Below, in pieces: positions 1 to 12,848 of a stretch of DNA of 64,000 bases (its first letter is position 1; each line of letters opens with the position of its first letter). Below the pieces are notes generated by a model. It saw only the letters and a list, made by a program, of their open reading frames with translations. It did no database searches and was not told the origin of the DNA. The position numbers and the translations under genes are program-made. This DNA is from Echinostoma caproni (Eukaryota; Platyhelminthes; Trematoda; Plagiorchiida; Echinostomatidae): NCBI GenBank assembly GCA_900618425.1, contig UZAN01039453.1, forward strand, positions 11,452-75,451, read 5' to 3'.

Positions 1-555
1 CAAGCACTTGAAATTTTGACACTGGGATCGCTTTCACACAAATATATGCACGTATGGTTGGAGCCAGAGCTGAACTGTCATGACTCGAATTTCTCATTCT
101 TGCTTTTTTCTTGTTGTTAGTAGCGTTCAGCATCATTACTAATTACTGAAAACTAGCTTCTTCGCCACGCTGCTGTTATTCCCAATTTGTTCTGTGGGAC
201 TGTACAAACGTGTATAACGTTGAAAAGGTTGGAAAGGGAAATTCACGAAGTATTTGGTTGTAAGAAGCTACAGAATGGCAAATTTAGGTTATTTATTTAT
301 TCAGGACGGCAATTACCCGTGAACACTTATGCTTCACCGCAGCTACAAACAATGCGATGGTTTTAGGATACTATAGTAATGTGTATTGGCTTAGTGTAAG
401 TGAAATGTTTATCACGTCCAAACTGGATTGCTTAATTGTGTGCCTACACCGAACATTTGTAGAATTTAATTACCAAACATTACACAAAATAGTCGAAAAC
501 AAGCATTAAACCAATTCAGACATTCATCGTTTAGATTTATTGAGCCATTCTCACA
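1..555. other. Unassigned AT-rich DNA
   Basis: I see no gene, RNA gene or repeat in this stretch. Reading frames are short and closed on both strands. Confidence 0.6.
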
Positions 556-740
556 AGGTAACGACCCTCAACCGTGTAGTTCAAAGGTAAGAGTTAGAGG
601 TCCCGACCTGAATGTTTGCGGTTCGATCCCTGACAGGAACATAAAACGCACGCACTATTGACAAGTACCAAAAACAAGACACAAGAGCTGTCCATTGCTC
701 TTTGTCGGTCATCACAAAGACTTCCGCGCGTGAATCTCTT
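556..740 (+). mobile_element. tRNA-derived SINE with hammerhead remnant, copy E
   Basis: The head resembles a tRNA gene. A pol III A-box-like TAGTTCAAAGG lies at 577-587 and a perfect B box GGTTCGATCCC at 620-630. The body (652-698) aligns with the hammerhead region of the other four copies: stem I strand GCACTA, degraded core TTGACAA (from CTGANGA), a stem II segment, then GAGCTGTC and CATTGC. The tail CTCTTTGTCGG at 698-708 is shared with the copies at 7.2 and 25.3 kb. The ribozyme core is broken at C3, at G8 and in the GAAA segment, so this copy should not self-cleave. A short minus-strand open frame across it is a shadow, not a gene. Confidence 0.75.
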
Positions 741-3700
741 GGAAATAAGTTGTTGGCAATAAAGCATTCCGCCTGCTGAATTAATATACTAGCCAACTTT
801 TATTACAAGTGCAATATAACCTAGGATATTCATTTGATAACTTCTACTTAAAATTGCGTGTAAGATAGATAACAGGTTCAGCACACCATTACCTGTGTAA
901 TACCATTAAAGTAACATCGTGAGATAAACACAACCAAGCGCCGAATACATTACAAATTGTTAGTAATCAATATTTATACTATAGTAAATAATTTATGGTG
1001 GCAGCTACCAATAAAGTAAAGACCACTTGGATAGATGTCTTCCCCGTGAATCCACCAGCATTAGTCATTGCACCTGCAAATTCGTTCCAAGAGATATACG
1101 ATAAAACGTTGTTTTGATGTTTCTCTTTCGCGTGCAGTCTTTTACAGTCAACTGTTATTGGCAGATAGGTTTACTTCAACCCTGTTTAGGTCAAGTAAGT
1201 ATTGGCAAACACAAAGCAGGTCAAAACGTTGCACTGTCTTCAGAATGTTAAAACTTGCAGTACAGCTTGTAATCCATAATGTTGCTGGGATAATAAAACA
1301 TGCTTTCCTGTTTGATTTTCTATCATATTTGGAATCGCTGAAATCACAAATGATTATTGAAAATATTTTTAAGCCATGTTTGAATGTTTACCCTAAAACA
1401 TTTGCTGGATGTGTCCATAAACAGACCGATACAACATTAGAAACAGGCTTATTCTAATGTTCTAATGTTCTAATTGTTCTAATATTCTAATCAGAAAATA
1501 AGTTGTGCAAAACATGGAACAATTTCTAACCAATGCAATTTTTTGAACATAAAGGGGGATTTGCACGTCAGATGTCTTATTGTTTTGACTTTCTCAACAC
1601 CACATAGCGGTCTTAAGACATCGGCATAATTCAACATATCGACAAGGCGATCGATAATGAATTTATCAGGGGAGCGTAATGGTGACAGAATAGCGACACC
1701 AATCGGCGAATTTGATACATCACCAGAATAAGGTTGTGTTATTTCAGCGAAATGCGCTTCTATCTAGCAAAGATATCGTTTGATGGAGGAAAATGAGCAG
1801 TTATTTTAGAGTGACTGCTCAATGTACATTTGCAAAGTTGATATATTTAAGAAACAATGCCGGTTCGACCAGCGAGCACGTTGCAATTGACTATTCCAAC
1901 GGTTTTTCAAACATGTACATTAAGCATGTAGTATTAGTAGTAATATTGGTAGTTGGACATCGAAGCATGTCCCTAAACGCAAGTGTTAAGAGCCTAAGAA
2001 GTAGTATAGTGACTGATGCATTTCCTTTTCCAGAATTCATTCATCAGCAGTCTGAGTAAAATAATCAGCAAGGAAATTTAAACGATAGAGTATAGTTTTT
2101 TTGATTGCAGTATACATATAAATATGTATACATCCGATTATCCTCTAAGAATACACATCAGGATATAAAGATACAAATTTTAAGAGCTAATATGACCGTA
2201 GTTACAGAATTAATTTGCTCAAATTTATAGTGATAGTTATAGTTATGACAACCACATGGATAGAGGTAGCGATAAATGTCAAACTGGATTGCAGTCGATT
2301 GACAACAAAAATAAAAACGTCCAAATAGCCTCATGGTGTATATTTTACATAAAGCAAGGGATGGCAAACAGGTTCATTTTTAGCGATTCACAACCAGGGT
2401 AATATATCGCAATTGAACGACAGAGGAAAATTCAAATCACGAGTTACTGGGACTAATTCCATACCAGTACCGGATCTGAAAAATGTTACAGAACACTGTA
2501 ATGCCTCCTTTAACTCTTTCAGTTTGATGAGAAGTACGAATCAATTACTGAGCTGACTGTTGCTTCATCTGAATTCTGAGTTTACTCGAAAAATTATGTG
2601 CGAGTCAAACCAGAGCCTAGTCGTGTGTGCACAAACTCTATGGTCACACAGGTTGCAAAGACCAGCTATTATTGCCTTCGCTGCAGCTAGCAAACGACAC
2701 TGAACGTCTTCCAAAGCTCTATCTGGGAAAAATACAGGGGATGGAAAGCTTCCGTCGAATTTCTAGTGTGATTTTTGTCAGTCCAGTGTAAAAGAACTTC
2801 ACTGGTAAATGAACTAATCAATCGAGTATGGTGATATTCCAGAATCCGGACTAGCTGCCAACCATACGGCCTATTTTCAGTATTCCACCGAAACTAGTGT
2901 ATGAGGTGTTAGAATCAGATATTTAGTTCTAAACCACAAAACCACGTAGATGTTGGCTACCTAGAAGGTTATAACGATGCCTTAGGATAGACTTCTTCAC
3001 ATGAATCCATCTGGTGTCTCCTCTTCGTGTGACCAAATCAACGTGCATAATAATTCCATGGACGGTTTCTTTTGAAATGGTCTCCGTATAAGAAATCGCT
3101 TCGTCTAAAAAGCATTCGGATTATCTGGTGTGTGCAAATACAATTCCAAACAACGTCGAATCTTCTCTCGCTTCCGCATTGAAGTTCTTCCTTTCCTCGT
3201 GGTGTAAATCCTTTGAAATGACTGCATAGATAGCCTTGGTATCATCGGTATTTTTTCTGAAATACAAAGAAAAAATTCGAAATTCTTCGTCACAATTTGT
3301 TGATTATCAGTCGTGTATCCTTTATACCCATTGATGATCTACCTAAAATCCCATGTAAACTACACTTGTCCACATAGGAAACAGTTGCATAGAATATCCT
3401 CTCTGACCCTATTTATCCTTAGCACGGCGATCTATCCGAAAGCCGTTCTCACTCATCCGCACGCTCTACATATCGTTTATTAACCTCTCGCATCAACTTC
3501 TTCAGAAATGTTGTGTAATTATTGACTGAAATGCGCACATTATTCTAAGCCAAAGTCTATGCAAATACAAAAAACAAACACAAAGTGCTAATGAAACTCA
3601 TGATCTAACTTACATTTGACATTTCATAAAACTCATATTTTTCCTTCAATTATTTTAGTAATACATTAAGTAGGGTGATGGTACATGATTTGAAAGTAAT

Positions 3701-6700
3701 TATAATTCGGTTAAATGGCAGTTATAATCCTTAATTCAATGCTTACAAGTTTCAGAAATGTTTTACAGTATGCTATGGCTCTCCAATATTGTCGAAGGTT
3801 TCCGTCAGGAACCCGAAGACGAAATTAAGTATGGTCGCGGGTCGCCCGTTTTCAAACACCGGGAAAGAAAAGCATAGTTGAGTATTTGCATCATACATCC
3901 GGGAGACAACACAAAGATACCTAAACCTTAAATCTATAGCTTTTATCAGTATATAATGGGCATTTCTCTGCTATCATATTGTAAATGAATGGATATGTGT
4001 AGGACAACAGTGAATTGACAAGTAAGTTATTGCAAGCATCCCCAAACTACAGTCGTATTTTATTTAATCTGTCTTAAATCATTCATGATTTTATCTCTTC
4101 AATTTATCAAACAGCCTTTGGATTTTTTTAACTAATTGATACATCATAGCATATTTTTGATGACATCGTACCTCACCCAACGTCCCACAAACTCACACCA
4201 CGTAGTGTTGCTCATATTCAAACATTACGTTTTCTTGAGTTAATTTATTCTTTATATTATAGAAATTATTACCTCATTTGCATAACTATTTCAAACCTCA
4301 AAATCGCTTTGACTGGCGGCTGTGTAATTCAGTAAACAGGTTGCATGATGTATAGAATACATTCATTTACGGAATTGTAACAATAGGTCATACAATGTGA
4401 ACATTGGGTTGGTTCACTTTTTAAGATGGCAGTTGAATAATGTGAAAAGTAAGTGAGCAACAGTCAATGCACATCCCTCCGTAAAACCCGTGATGTCAGT
4501 AGTATCGGCCTCAATTAAGTCTGCATATTTACTGAAGTTGTTCGTAATAATGTGGTCTGAGAATATCACTGTTGCAAACGAGGATAGTACCTGAATTAAT
4601 TGTGTGGCATATACCGGTTATAAGCACCACACCGCATTAAGATACTGTTTGCGAAATCTTGCCATATCCAAACGTTGATCATAAACATGATTGGCTCAAT
4701 ATTTTGGAGAAAATCTCCGGTGGGATTCAGACAGAAACCTGATCAGCATTATTTTGAAATGGAATGAAATTCATGATTAACCATTTGTGTAATACGCTGT
4801 TCAGATCCGATTCAATACACAAGTAAGCAAATAAAAAAGATAAAAAGATAGCAAAACAACAGTCCTATTGTATTTTATGAAAATTGTAGCGAAATAACTG
4901 CAACGATGAGTAAAGATGTTGAACACATTTAAGCATTTAGTGTTCTGCTCTAAGGCACACAGATTTTCGCTAGAATGCTAAAAACAAACAACAACCAAAT
5001 TGAGACACGTGAAGTGATTTTGGTTGTCCTTTGCTTCTTGATGTTACTGTTTCTGTGTTGTTTAGAAACAGTTGCAAAATCTAATTGCACTCCTAATTAC
5101 TTATGAGTGTTGCAACTCAGTTAGTATAACCATTCCATTTTGTAGCAACTCCTCGTTGATGCACAGCCATCAGCTAGGCTGAACACTATCAGAAAAGATG
5201 AAAACTGAGTTTTTCTCATTAAAGTTCACCAATATTGTTATTCCATCCACTTACGCAGTATTTGAATATCCAGACCCTTGGCATGATATGTTTGTGTGTT
5301 TTCGTTGTATCTATCAGTTTTACCGGGATCACAGCAATCTTCGTATCGAACAAGGTGTATTGGGTTGTTGAAAGTGAGTGAGAAACAGACCTTGGTCTTG
5401 AAACATGAATAAACATCTTCAGTTTTTGTGTAAATCGTTGATCGAATTTGGGCTTTCCCGAAAAATATCCTAAGACATCTCAAATGATTTCAATTTAATT
5501 CAAATATGCAAAAGGTTGAATTTTGAAGGAGTTATTAAATTTGTTTTAGTTGCCACGACGATTGGTACTCAACTCAAATAACGTTTTTCACCAGTTAATT
5601 CAGAATAACTTATGCTTCCTCAGGCATACAACAATTCAGAGCTTTGCACCTTATCTGTCAAAAGTGATTATACCTCAGACAAATTTAGGCAGGATAAAAT
5701 CATTAGATTATAAACAGTGTGACAAGTTGAGCCAGCAGAGGAAATTGCTGCATTTTTCTCGGTCTGAGATCGGAAATCGCTCATGTTGCAACAGATAATA
5801 CGACCCGAGAAACTCAACTTGTCATATGAGGATGCCTTGTGCATTGGAATTTTGAGACAAATTTGGATGATAGTGTGCAATTTGCCACATGTGGTTCAAA
5901 TTCTGTTTCCTTTCTGCAGTGCAACGATGCCTTCAGGCAAAGTGCTTCAAAATTGAACTAATTGTCGCCTCTTGTCGATTTCCAGGTTCTAACTTTGTTA
6001 CCTATGGCAGTTACGAACTACTTTTTGGACGCTATTGAAAATCGTCTGAGCATAGGAATTTCCACACTGCCGGTGACACGCGCACTGTGCGCGCTTTCGT
6101 GGTTGTTGCCTGCCAAAAGGGGCCCACAAAAGGGAGCACAGTAATATGACGGAAGGGCTGATAAATGTGCTCAATAACCCTCAGCACTCAGTTGCATTGT
6201 ACGGTATTGCATGCGTGTAAATCGCCAGGTAGCAAGAAAAGTTTTCTTTCTTGAAGAATCAGGTCTAGATCGTCGAGATAGATGAAGTACTGCAAATTTG
6301 ATTGTAAAATAACAGAGTACCTGAGAACAAGAATAGTGTCTTAAGCCACCGGAGGGGTGCGTGATCGAATGGAAGTAAGATGAATCTATTAGTGTATAAC
6401 ACATAAGGTGAATGAAATTATACAAATCTTTTATTGCGAACAGGTCCACTTCACAAGCGGCAGTTGTACCAGAATCCAACGGGGGGCGATTGACGCAATC
6501 AACGGTTATGTCCTGCAAGCACAAGTGTACTTCCGTTGCCCAGCAGCCAGTGATCGGTGTAGTAGAGTATTTGGAACAACGTGCGCATCACGTTGGAGTG
6601 AAGCTTTGTCCAGTTAGAATGGACACTTGATTGGTTAACGAGAACGTTTTTCGATGACTTCATCTGATGATGTTACTCTAAGTACTGGGGTTTGAATCCC

Positions 6701-6928
6701 GACAACACTATTCAGCTTTCGTGGCTGGAAGCATTACCTCAGTCCGGCTCAGCAGTAAACCTACACTGGAAGGGTCCTATATGGTTCACCATTAAAAGTT
6801 ACCGCTTATCATGAATCAACGGTGTGATGACCTTTTCTGCAGTTTTTGTTTCGCAAAGGGTATGGAATGCTATTTAAAATAAGGATGTCATCACAATTTA
6901 CTCCTCTATACATTACTCATTTGAACTC
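741..6928. other. Unassigned intergenic or intronic DNA
   Basis: No gene is identified with confidence. A short tandem repeat sits at 1450-1492. A frame opening at 5550 follows a good acceptor-like run (TTTGTTTTAG) but has only a weak donor, so it is not called. Small GC-richer patches at about 3790-3870 and 6060-6140 carry no recognisable protein. A B-box-like GGTTTGAATCC at about 6690 is isolated and not called. Confidence 0.5.
1450..1492. repeat. Short imperfect tandem repeat, unit about GTTCTAAT
   Basis: About five imperfect copies of an 8-bp unit (ATTCTAAT, GTTCTAAT, GTTCTAAT, TGTTCTAAT, ATTCTAAT) follow one another. This is a simple repeat with no indicated function. Confidence 0.85.
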
Positions 6929-7168
6929 ATGCAGTTACCGGGCCAAAATCTAATCTTGGGAAAGAATCTTGTGTCATTTATCTCTCATTATTTATTGCCC
7001 GTATTGTGTTCTACTCCACTATTTTTATACGTATTCCATGGTTGTCATCTGTTGCTGCGTTACCTAATTCCCTTCTATCTGGAATTTCCTAACGGACTCG
7101 GAATTCAGTTAATCCAAACGGAATTAAATACAATATTTCATTTTCTTTATGTCAGATATTGTTTATAA
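6929..7168 (+). CDS. Possible small hydrophobic ORF
   Basis: A 79-residue frame starts at a true ATG and is strongly hydrophobic in its middle third (roughly residues 13-50), which could form one or two membrane segments. It resembles no family I recognise. The length is within chance expectation for this composition and it may simply be AT-rich noise. It could also be read as an exon, since CATGCAG just inside the frame looks like a splice acceptor. Treat it as a weak candidate only. Confidence 0.12.
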   Translation: MQLPGQNLILGKNLVSFISHYLLPVLCSTPLFLYVFHGCHLLLRYLIPFYLEFPNGLGIQLIQTELNTIFHFLYVRYCL

Positions 7169-7204
7169 ATTGGTGTAATATAAATGCAATTGAAATGTTT
7201 GTGT

Positions 7205-7375
7205 TAACGAACGAAGAGCACTGGACAGCTGTTTCGTCTTGGTTGGGACTCGTTAGCGATGCATAACTTTTGTCTCCCTGTCAGGGCTTGAACTGCAACG
7301 TTTCGGTCTGGGACTTCCAACCCTTACTCTTCATCTGAATGGTCGACGGTTATCACCTTGTACGAATGGTTCAAT
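7205..7375 (-). mobile_element. tRNA-derived SINE with hammerhead motif, copy D
   Basis: On the minus strand the head (about 7375-7284) aligns with the tRNA-like head of copy E and ends in a B-box-like AGTTCAAGCCC. The hammerhead region is 7262-7218: stem I GCATCG, core CTAACGA (CTGANGA with G5 changed to A), a stem II segment with a GTC/GAC 3-bp pairing, intact GAAA, the mini stem III CAGCTGTC, then CAGTGC. Only the G5 substitution and stem I mismatches separate it from a catalytic consensus. The tail after the ribozyme (GCTCTTCGTTCGTT) matches copies C and E. Confidence 0.75.
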
Positions 7376-7709
7376 CAATTTAGATGATGTGCAATATAAT
7401 TTATAGGAATCCAGAGAGTGAATAAAATGTCCAAGAAATAACATTAAACTAAAAATGTCACCAGGGCAAATGAACTACAAACGAGTGTATCCATTCCATC
7501 AAATCACGTGGATACATATCCAATGAATCATTTATTCATGAACTTCCCTAACACATTTACAAATAAAATAACACTTAGGACTGAAAATTGGGAAAAATAT
7601 TTTTTCCGAAGTTGTATTGCATAAAGGGAATAGTAAAGTGATGTTGCATAGTCCGTATTAAGTTGGATCTCGCTGCATCTAAGTAGGTGCATCCTATAAG
7701 CAATAGGGT

Positions 7710-7800
7710 TACAAATACGTAGGATGGCTACCGGGTTCTCCGAACTAGAAGGAATGGTTGCAACCGTTTTGTAGCCAGGCTATGCAACACCATCAGCTTA
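7710..7800. repeat. Dispersed repeat X, copy 1
   Basis: A 65-bp block (7735-7799) matches 57102-57166 at roughly 70 percent by eye. Shared anchors are GTTCTCCGA, CTAGAAG and GCTATGCAA. A related CAAACGTTT-containing block may occur near 40937. This type of GCAAACGTTT sequence occurs around non-coding ends of retroelements, but I cannot name the parent element. Confidence 0.5.
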
Positions 7801-9156
7801 CCGTTTAATTCAATCGACGACATTTGTAGACGAACCAGATAAATGTCCCCAGACGGTCAAATACGGCGATCTTCAAAAAGGCATACCGTCAACCACCTGA
7901 TTCTGCCCAGGGTACGTCTTGCGAAAACAGAGAGGATTAATTCTTTCTTAGGTCGTTCTCTGGTGTAAACTGCAAAACTCTAATTGGAAATCAGTGATTT
8001 TTGTATTTAATGTCTCAGATTGGAAGCACTTTACACCGGATGGTGTCTATCTAGTTGTTACTTCGTTTGCGAATCGCTGGATAAATAATCGAACTTGGTA
8101 CACCGCACTTTTCTCCTCTACCATTTAAGATATTGTTTTGCTTTTCCTTGCCCCTCAATACCTAAGTTGCAAATCTTGTGACGATTACTGTTCTTCTATT
8201 CACTGGTTCATATAATACCGCTAAAGTGGGGTAAAGGCAGCGGAAGAAATTACGGCACAACGCAATCGTATCATAACATGCTTCCATTGTATCATGCACG
8301 TACAATCTATTTCACTGACTTAGCCATCTGGTATTTTATAAACATTGAACGTACTGTAATTTTAATCCGTTTTTCTAATCAATCACATTTTTAAACATAA
8401 CACAATATAAAACTTCATCCCCTTTATTCGGTCTTTATATGAACAGTAATAAACGCCTCGAACGTTTCTTTACGTTTTTCTGCTCTCCTCCTCTAAAATG
8501 TATAGAGTGAGAGAAAACCAATTTGCAAGGTCAGTCAAGTGCCTGCGTGTTGCCCCTGAAATGACTGCTATAAAAGTAGACCGTGGCTTGCTAGCTGGAA
8601 GGAATTTTCTTCAAAATGGAAGCGGCGCATCACCATTCCATTTATCGGTAATTAATTATGTACTGCCTGTTGAAGTTTTACTTTGGTTTGATTAGATGTG
8701 ATTTCGAAATAATCAGTGAAACGTCCCAAATCCCCAGGCCTATTCTGATAAGCGATATTTGCGATAGGCATATCGATGCTTTCTTGAAGAATGCAAGCAA
8801 AATTGGTCCAAAATATTGATTCCTCCCAACCAGCCCGGAATACCGAGTTATTTCATGTTTTATATCCATTTATAAAAACTCAGTGATACATGCATTCTTG
8901 CATTCTCATTGAAAAAGTAAACATCCAGTAGCTCTATAATCCATTCAATAGTAAATTACAATGTCCTCTTCGGTACACGCCTTCTTCCATTATTACGGGG
9001 AGGTTTCTTTCAGACCGAATAGGTGTAGGTACCTTCCGGATGCTAAGCTATAATTCCGACACAAAGTACTGCAATACGTACTTGATGAGATGCAACGCAC
9101 TCTACACGCATACACAGTGCGCACAAGCCAATTACAGATCTGAGCTTATCCAATTT
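7801..9156. other. Unassigned DNA
   Basis: No firm gene. A frame at 8498-8647 is preceded by a pyrimidine-rich run and followed by a GTAATT donor-like site, giving a possible 50-codon exon, but nothing else supports it. Confidence 0.5.
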
Positions 9157-9205
9157 GATCAAGTCAAGTCAAATCAAGGAATGGCTTTGTTCACCTAGAG
9201 AGGTG
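9157..9205 (-). repeat. LINE 3' hairpin and CTTGA tail
   Basis: On the minus strand CACCT-loop-AGGTG (9205-9192) is followed by AACAAAGCCATTCCTTG and then TTGACTTGACTTGA (to about 9157). The LINE at 20.5 kb ends in the same way, at 21423-21468. In CR1-type elements such a structured 3' end plus short tandem repeat is used by the reverse transcriptase for target-primed reverse transcription. That role is inferred here. Confidence 0.75.
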
Positions 9206-9905
9206 GATATTCAGCAAGCACATAATCACAGTATATTAACAGGAGGTGAAAAAATTAAATACAACAATTAAAGGACGTGAAAAAGGACAGCAACGTCAGA
9301 AACCAATGGCATACCCGGATGTTTATGATTGATTTACTTTAGCATTTGGCACAATAAGTTTATTATTTGTTAGAAATCTGGCCAGATACCGGACAATAGA
9401 CCGCTTGTAAGCTTCAGTCTTTATAAATTTTTGAGTGGAACGGGTGGATGAGTGAGGAAGGCATTGACTAAGGGCGGAATAAAGAGAATGGGAAATATCA
9501 GATAAAGTTTTGTTGGAGAATGTTTTACAGGACTTGTACAGTATATGTCACCACAAACTGTACCAGATGTTCCCGTGGTATGAGACTACAAACCGACAGA
9601 AACTTGAGGGATCGGGAAATCAGCTTAACGTCCTTGTTAAAAAAAACCAGGGAGGGTAACAAGAGACCCATAAAGCCAGTGGGGTAGAACTCAAATCAAA
9701 ACAAAACGCCTTATTAGACGGCCTGGGATGGAAAGCGATTCAAGACCTAAGACATAAAACGTGAGCCTCCTGACCTTCAGTAAAACGTCATTAACGTCGT
9801 CAGACTAGATGAGGTTATGGTTGAACCGTGGTAGTCGTTCCATCTAGTCAATGACGATAGATAAGAGCGGGCTGGAATTTGGTAATGCATCATACTTTTG
9901 CCCTT

Positions 9906-10920
9906 TCAAAAGGTAAAAATTTTCGTCATTACATTTTTGGGGTTCATGTGGAGGTTCCTTTGTTGAGACCACTCAACTGTTTCTGACACGTCTTCTTGTA
10001 GAGTGATGTGAAATAATGAGTTGGGGTACTGCAGTCCGAATATTATATCGTCTGCATACTTGACAAGAAGAGAAGAATTGCTAACAAAAATAGAGGAAAT
10101 GTAAACAGAAAATAGAAAAGGGGATGAAATAGCGTCTTGCAGTACGCCTTGTGAGGAGGTCACCAGTGAATATGTACGACCTTTGTAGTGGTTGGTCTGA
10201 CGGTTGGAGAAACAGTTGGCCAAGAGTTCAGTTGTAGAAGGTTGAACTCCGCCCAAATAGAAGGCATTTAGCAACATTTGTCGATCAATTGTGTTAAAGT
10301 ATCACTGTGGGGAAGAAAACATGCGTACAACCTTCCTTTTCTTATCCCGGTTAGATAAAACAAGTGGGACAGGCAAGCAAGGGCATCCAAGATACCGCCG
10401 AAATGGGTGTATGCAAACTGGTCGGGGTCACCAACATAGAAATGTGTGACAGCGTCTTAATGAGGAGCCTCTCAAACACCGTTAAAACAAATGGGGTGCA
10501 GGCAATGGGACGGAATTTCGAGGATACTTTATTCGATACAGGGGCGAAAGAGGCGATTCTCCAACAGTCGGGTGTATGTTGCTGTGAAATGCAATTATTG
10601 AACCCTTTACTCAGTACAGGGGAAAGGAAGGCAGCACATTCTGTTAGGAGAACGGGTGACACTCCTTCGGGGCCGCAGAACTTATGAGGATGTAATCGAG
10701 CCAACACTTGATACATATCAACAGGTGCAACGCTGGAGACGGGATCAGTCATGTTAATTGCATATTCGTTAGGTAGAGTGGTGAGAGCCGTTCCACTGCT
10801 GATGAAACTCTGATTCAAACCATCTGTGCCCACCGCAGCAGGTGAGTGGTGTGAGAATTTGATGCCAGAAATTTGCATGTGGGTGTAGTGTGCTCGATTG
10901 TACGGTGAAAACCGGACCAT
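9906..10920 (-). pseudogene. LINE reverse transcriptase domain (CR1-like)
   Basis: This is the polymerase domain that would copy the element's RNA at a nicked target. Two frames cover it, 10920-10351 and 10277-9906, separated by a break near 10300. The N-terminal frame contains HPHKFCGPEGVSP (a KxxGPDG-type motif), a stretch matching the SxxRPIA motif and a VFERLL segment. The C-terminal frame contains a decayed GVPQGAILSPFLF-like motif reading GVLQDAISSPFLF, then the catalytic YADD within LLVKYADDIIFG. The catalytic aspartates are intact, but the frame breaks and the altered PQG box show a dead copy. The plus-strand frame at 10364-10687 is its antisense shadow. Confidence 0.85.
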
Positions 10921-11599
10921 ATCAGACTTTTGCGGGTACCATTTTTCCTCTACAGTCTAATTTTATGCTCACATTTTTACTTCAGTACTAACGCCATGTG
11001 ACGTTTACTTTATACTATCCCAAACTGCTGCATCCTTCCGCGAGAGAACTTTCACTTTCCTCTTTCGACCCGTTTTGCTCGTTATCGCGCTCGTTGGTCC
11101 TCGTGCTTTCATGCTTTAATGCAAACTCTCGTTAGCCGATTTCGGTACATTCTTTGTGTCACCGTACCTCAATGAACGCCTGCAACAACCACAAGTCTTC
11201 TGGTTTAACCAGTGGTACCTTGGTTGTTTTGCGAGTTCGGGGCTCCGTTCTGACTTGTGTCACAGCCGGTCGTAGTCGACGATCATTCAAGGGCTTACCG
11301 GGTCTCACGAATACTTTTGTTGTCAAGTTGAGCACGGGTGTATAAAGAGTTTAGGCTTCGAAGTTCAGCCCGGATGGATTGAGAAAGGGAGCGCATTTCG
11401 TCGCGCCTGTGCATTTTTAAGGTGCACTCCTTTCTACGACTGATTTGTTTTCGGTGTGGGAAAGAAAATCCATCTTGGAGAAAATAAATTGTCTCTGAAG
11501 GACAAAAAACACTGTAACAAAAGTTTTATTAGCCTATTAATTGATCACAAAAAACAGAAGGGTTGGGGTCAGAAAACAAAGTTAGATCGGAGTGTCTGA

Positions 11600-12290
11600 T
11601 CATTTTCCGTGACCTCATGAGGTTTTCTGGAGAACGCTGTCTTACTTGAAGCTTGTGATCACGACTTCGAGTAAAGAGACGTTGTGCTAAAGGTGGTAGG
11701 AGAAAACTTTAACATAGAATGATCAGACATTCCCAGTGGGGGTGGCGTTCTACAAGAAGTTAATTGGGAAGGTTGATAAGATCCAAATCCAAACCCATTG
11801 GGAAAAGTAACAATGTTTTGAAGAACTAAGGTGGTCAGCACGAATGATACAGACTGAAGTATCTACATATTCAATCAATATAGTTGAAAGAGAGTCATAA
11901 AAATCACTAAGAACATTAAATGAGCAAGAGAGAGCTACATACATATTTACAAGAATAAGTGACCGAGAAAAGCTTAAATGTTTGGGCTTACATTGAATTA
12001 CTGATGAGTTTGTATAACGGGTGGAATAAGAGAACATATTTTTGGTAAGATGACACCAGTGATTTTCGACAAACGTGATGACACCACCACCCTATCGGGA
12101 ATAAAGAACAGGACTATGGACGCGGTAGCTAATGAAACCATCCAGGTGAGATCGGCCATATTTCCGATAAGAGATCAGACGTTACAACTGAGAATGATGG
12201 GGACACAAACGGGAGATGGTTTGTTTTCGAACAGCAACTTTCCAACCTGCTCGATGCTTCCTCGGATATTTTCGACAACTTCCTGAATCT
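11600..12290 (-). pseudogene. LINE endonuclease domain remnant
   Basis: Minus-strand frames give a GGGVITFVEN-like segment (12080-12040), a strand-like block reading LILVNMYVA (about 11950), and PPLGMSDHSMLKFSP (about 11740-11690). The last is the SDH motif region of the apurinic/apyrimidinic-like endonuclease of CR1/jockey LINEs, the enzyme that nicks target DNA. Frames change several times, so it is non-functional. A lysine- and glutamate-rich frame further upstream (12330-12470) may be the start of ORF2 or part of ORF1. I cannot tell which. Confidence 0.6.
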
Positions 12291-12651
12291 CCTTTTTTTA
12301 TTCCTTACAGTCCACCCAAAGCAGGTTGAAGCTACCCATTTGGTCCGTTTGATTGAATGCATGAAACCTCGGATGTATTTGATCAAATTTGTCATTACTG
12401 TAGCAGCACAACAGTCACCTTGACAACCAAGGTAAAATTTCATGCGAACGATGCAAGAAAAGCTCAGACACAATTGCGGTTATACAGTGAATACTCCGAT
12501 GATGGAAAAAATCGCATAGTGAGGCCAAAATTCGAAGGCCCCGCTAACCGCATTGTTATTATCCCCTTTGATGCCATAATGGGTGAGATATTGCAGATAA
12601 TAATGCAATAAAAATTTAAAGCGCAGCTTAATGGTTTCGGTAAATTCGATG

Positions 12652-12820
12652 TGTGGCATTGACCTCGAAACATTCCTTGTACACTTTAAATGCGTTGAAT
12701 ATGCATAGTATACGATTCGAATAATGTAAATGTCCCATTCGATTCGAAGTTGTTTGTTTTCGGTGATTGGTATTGTGTGGATTCTGGAGCTCCATTCTGA
12801 ATACTATTCTCAGTACTACA
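12652..12820 (+). repeat. 5' LTR (169 bp)
   Basis: Starts TGTGGCATTGACC and ends CAGTACTACA, giving the TG...CA termini expected of LTRs. It pairs over its full length with 15473-15641. Shared blocks include ATATGCAT, TATACGATTCGAATAA and ATTCTGGAGCTCCATT. It is short for a gypsy LTR. Confidence 0.9.
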
Positions 12821-12821
12821 T

Positions 12822-12838
12822 TTGGCGTCGCGGCCAGT
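12822..12838 (+). promoter_or_regulatory. Putative primer binding site
   Basis: TTGGCGTCGCGGCCAGT directly follows the 5' LTR, begins with the TGG expected opposite a tRNA CCA end, and is more GC-rich than its surroundings. I cannot assign the tRNA. Confidence 0.4.
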
Positions 12839-12848
12839 CTACTGAACA

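Larger units (their letters stand above)
9157..12480 (-). mobile_element. CR1-like non-LTR retrotransposon (LINE), decayed, nearly full ORF2 length
   Basis: Reading the minus strand from 12480 downward gives, in order, an apurinic-like endonuclease (about 12290-11600), a linker (11600-10920), a reverse transcriptase with an intact YADD (10920-9906), a C-terminal region (9900-9330) and a 3' end at 9205-9157. The 3' end has a small hairpin (CACCT/AGGTG, 9192-9205) followed by CTTGA-type pentamers. The ORF carries many stops and frameshifts, so it is inactive. The CR1/jockey assignment rests on the endonuclease plus reverse transcriptase order, the NYRPI-like and YADD motifs and the short repetitive tail. 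The 5' end near 12480 is uncertain. An LTR element begins 170 bp away at 12652. Confidence 0.8.

Noticed and set aside
577..630. tRNA gene
   Set aside because: The A and B boxes are present but no cloverleaf with an acceptor stem forms, and the same head recurs as part of a SINE.
1068..1457. 129-codon plus-strand frame
   Set aside because: No motif, no splice support, and the length is expected by chance several times in 64 kb of AT-rich DNA; it ends in a simple repeat.
6171..6524. 117-codon minus-strand frame
   Set aside because: No recognisable domain, competing frames open on the other strand, and length within chance expectation.
6680..6705. B box GGTTTGAATCC as a tRNA or SINE
   Set aside because: No A box at the right distance and no match to the other SINE copies.
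10364..10687. 107-codon plus-strand frame
   Set aside because: Antisense shadow of the LINE reverse transcriptase.
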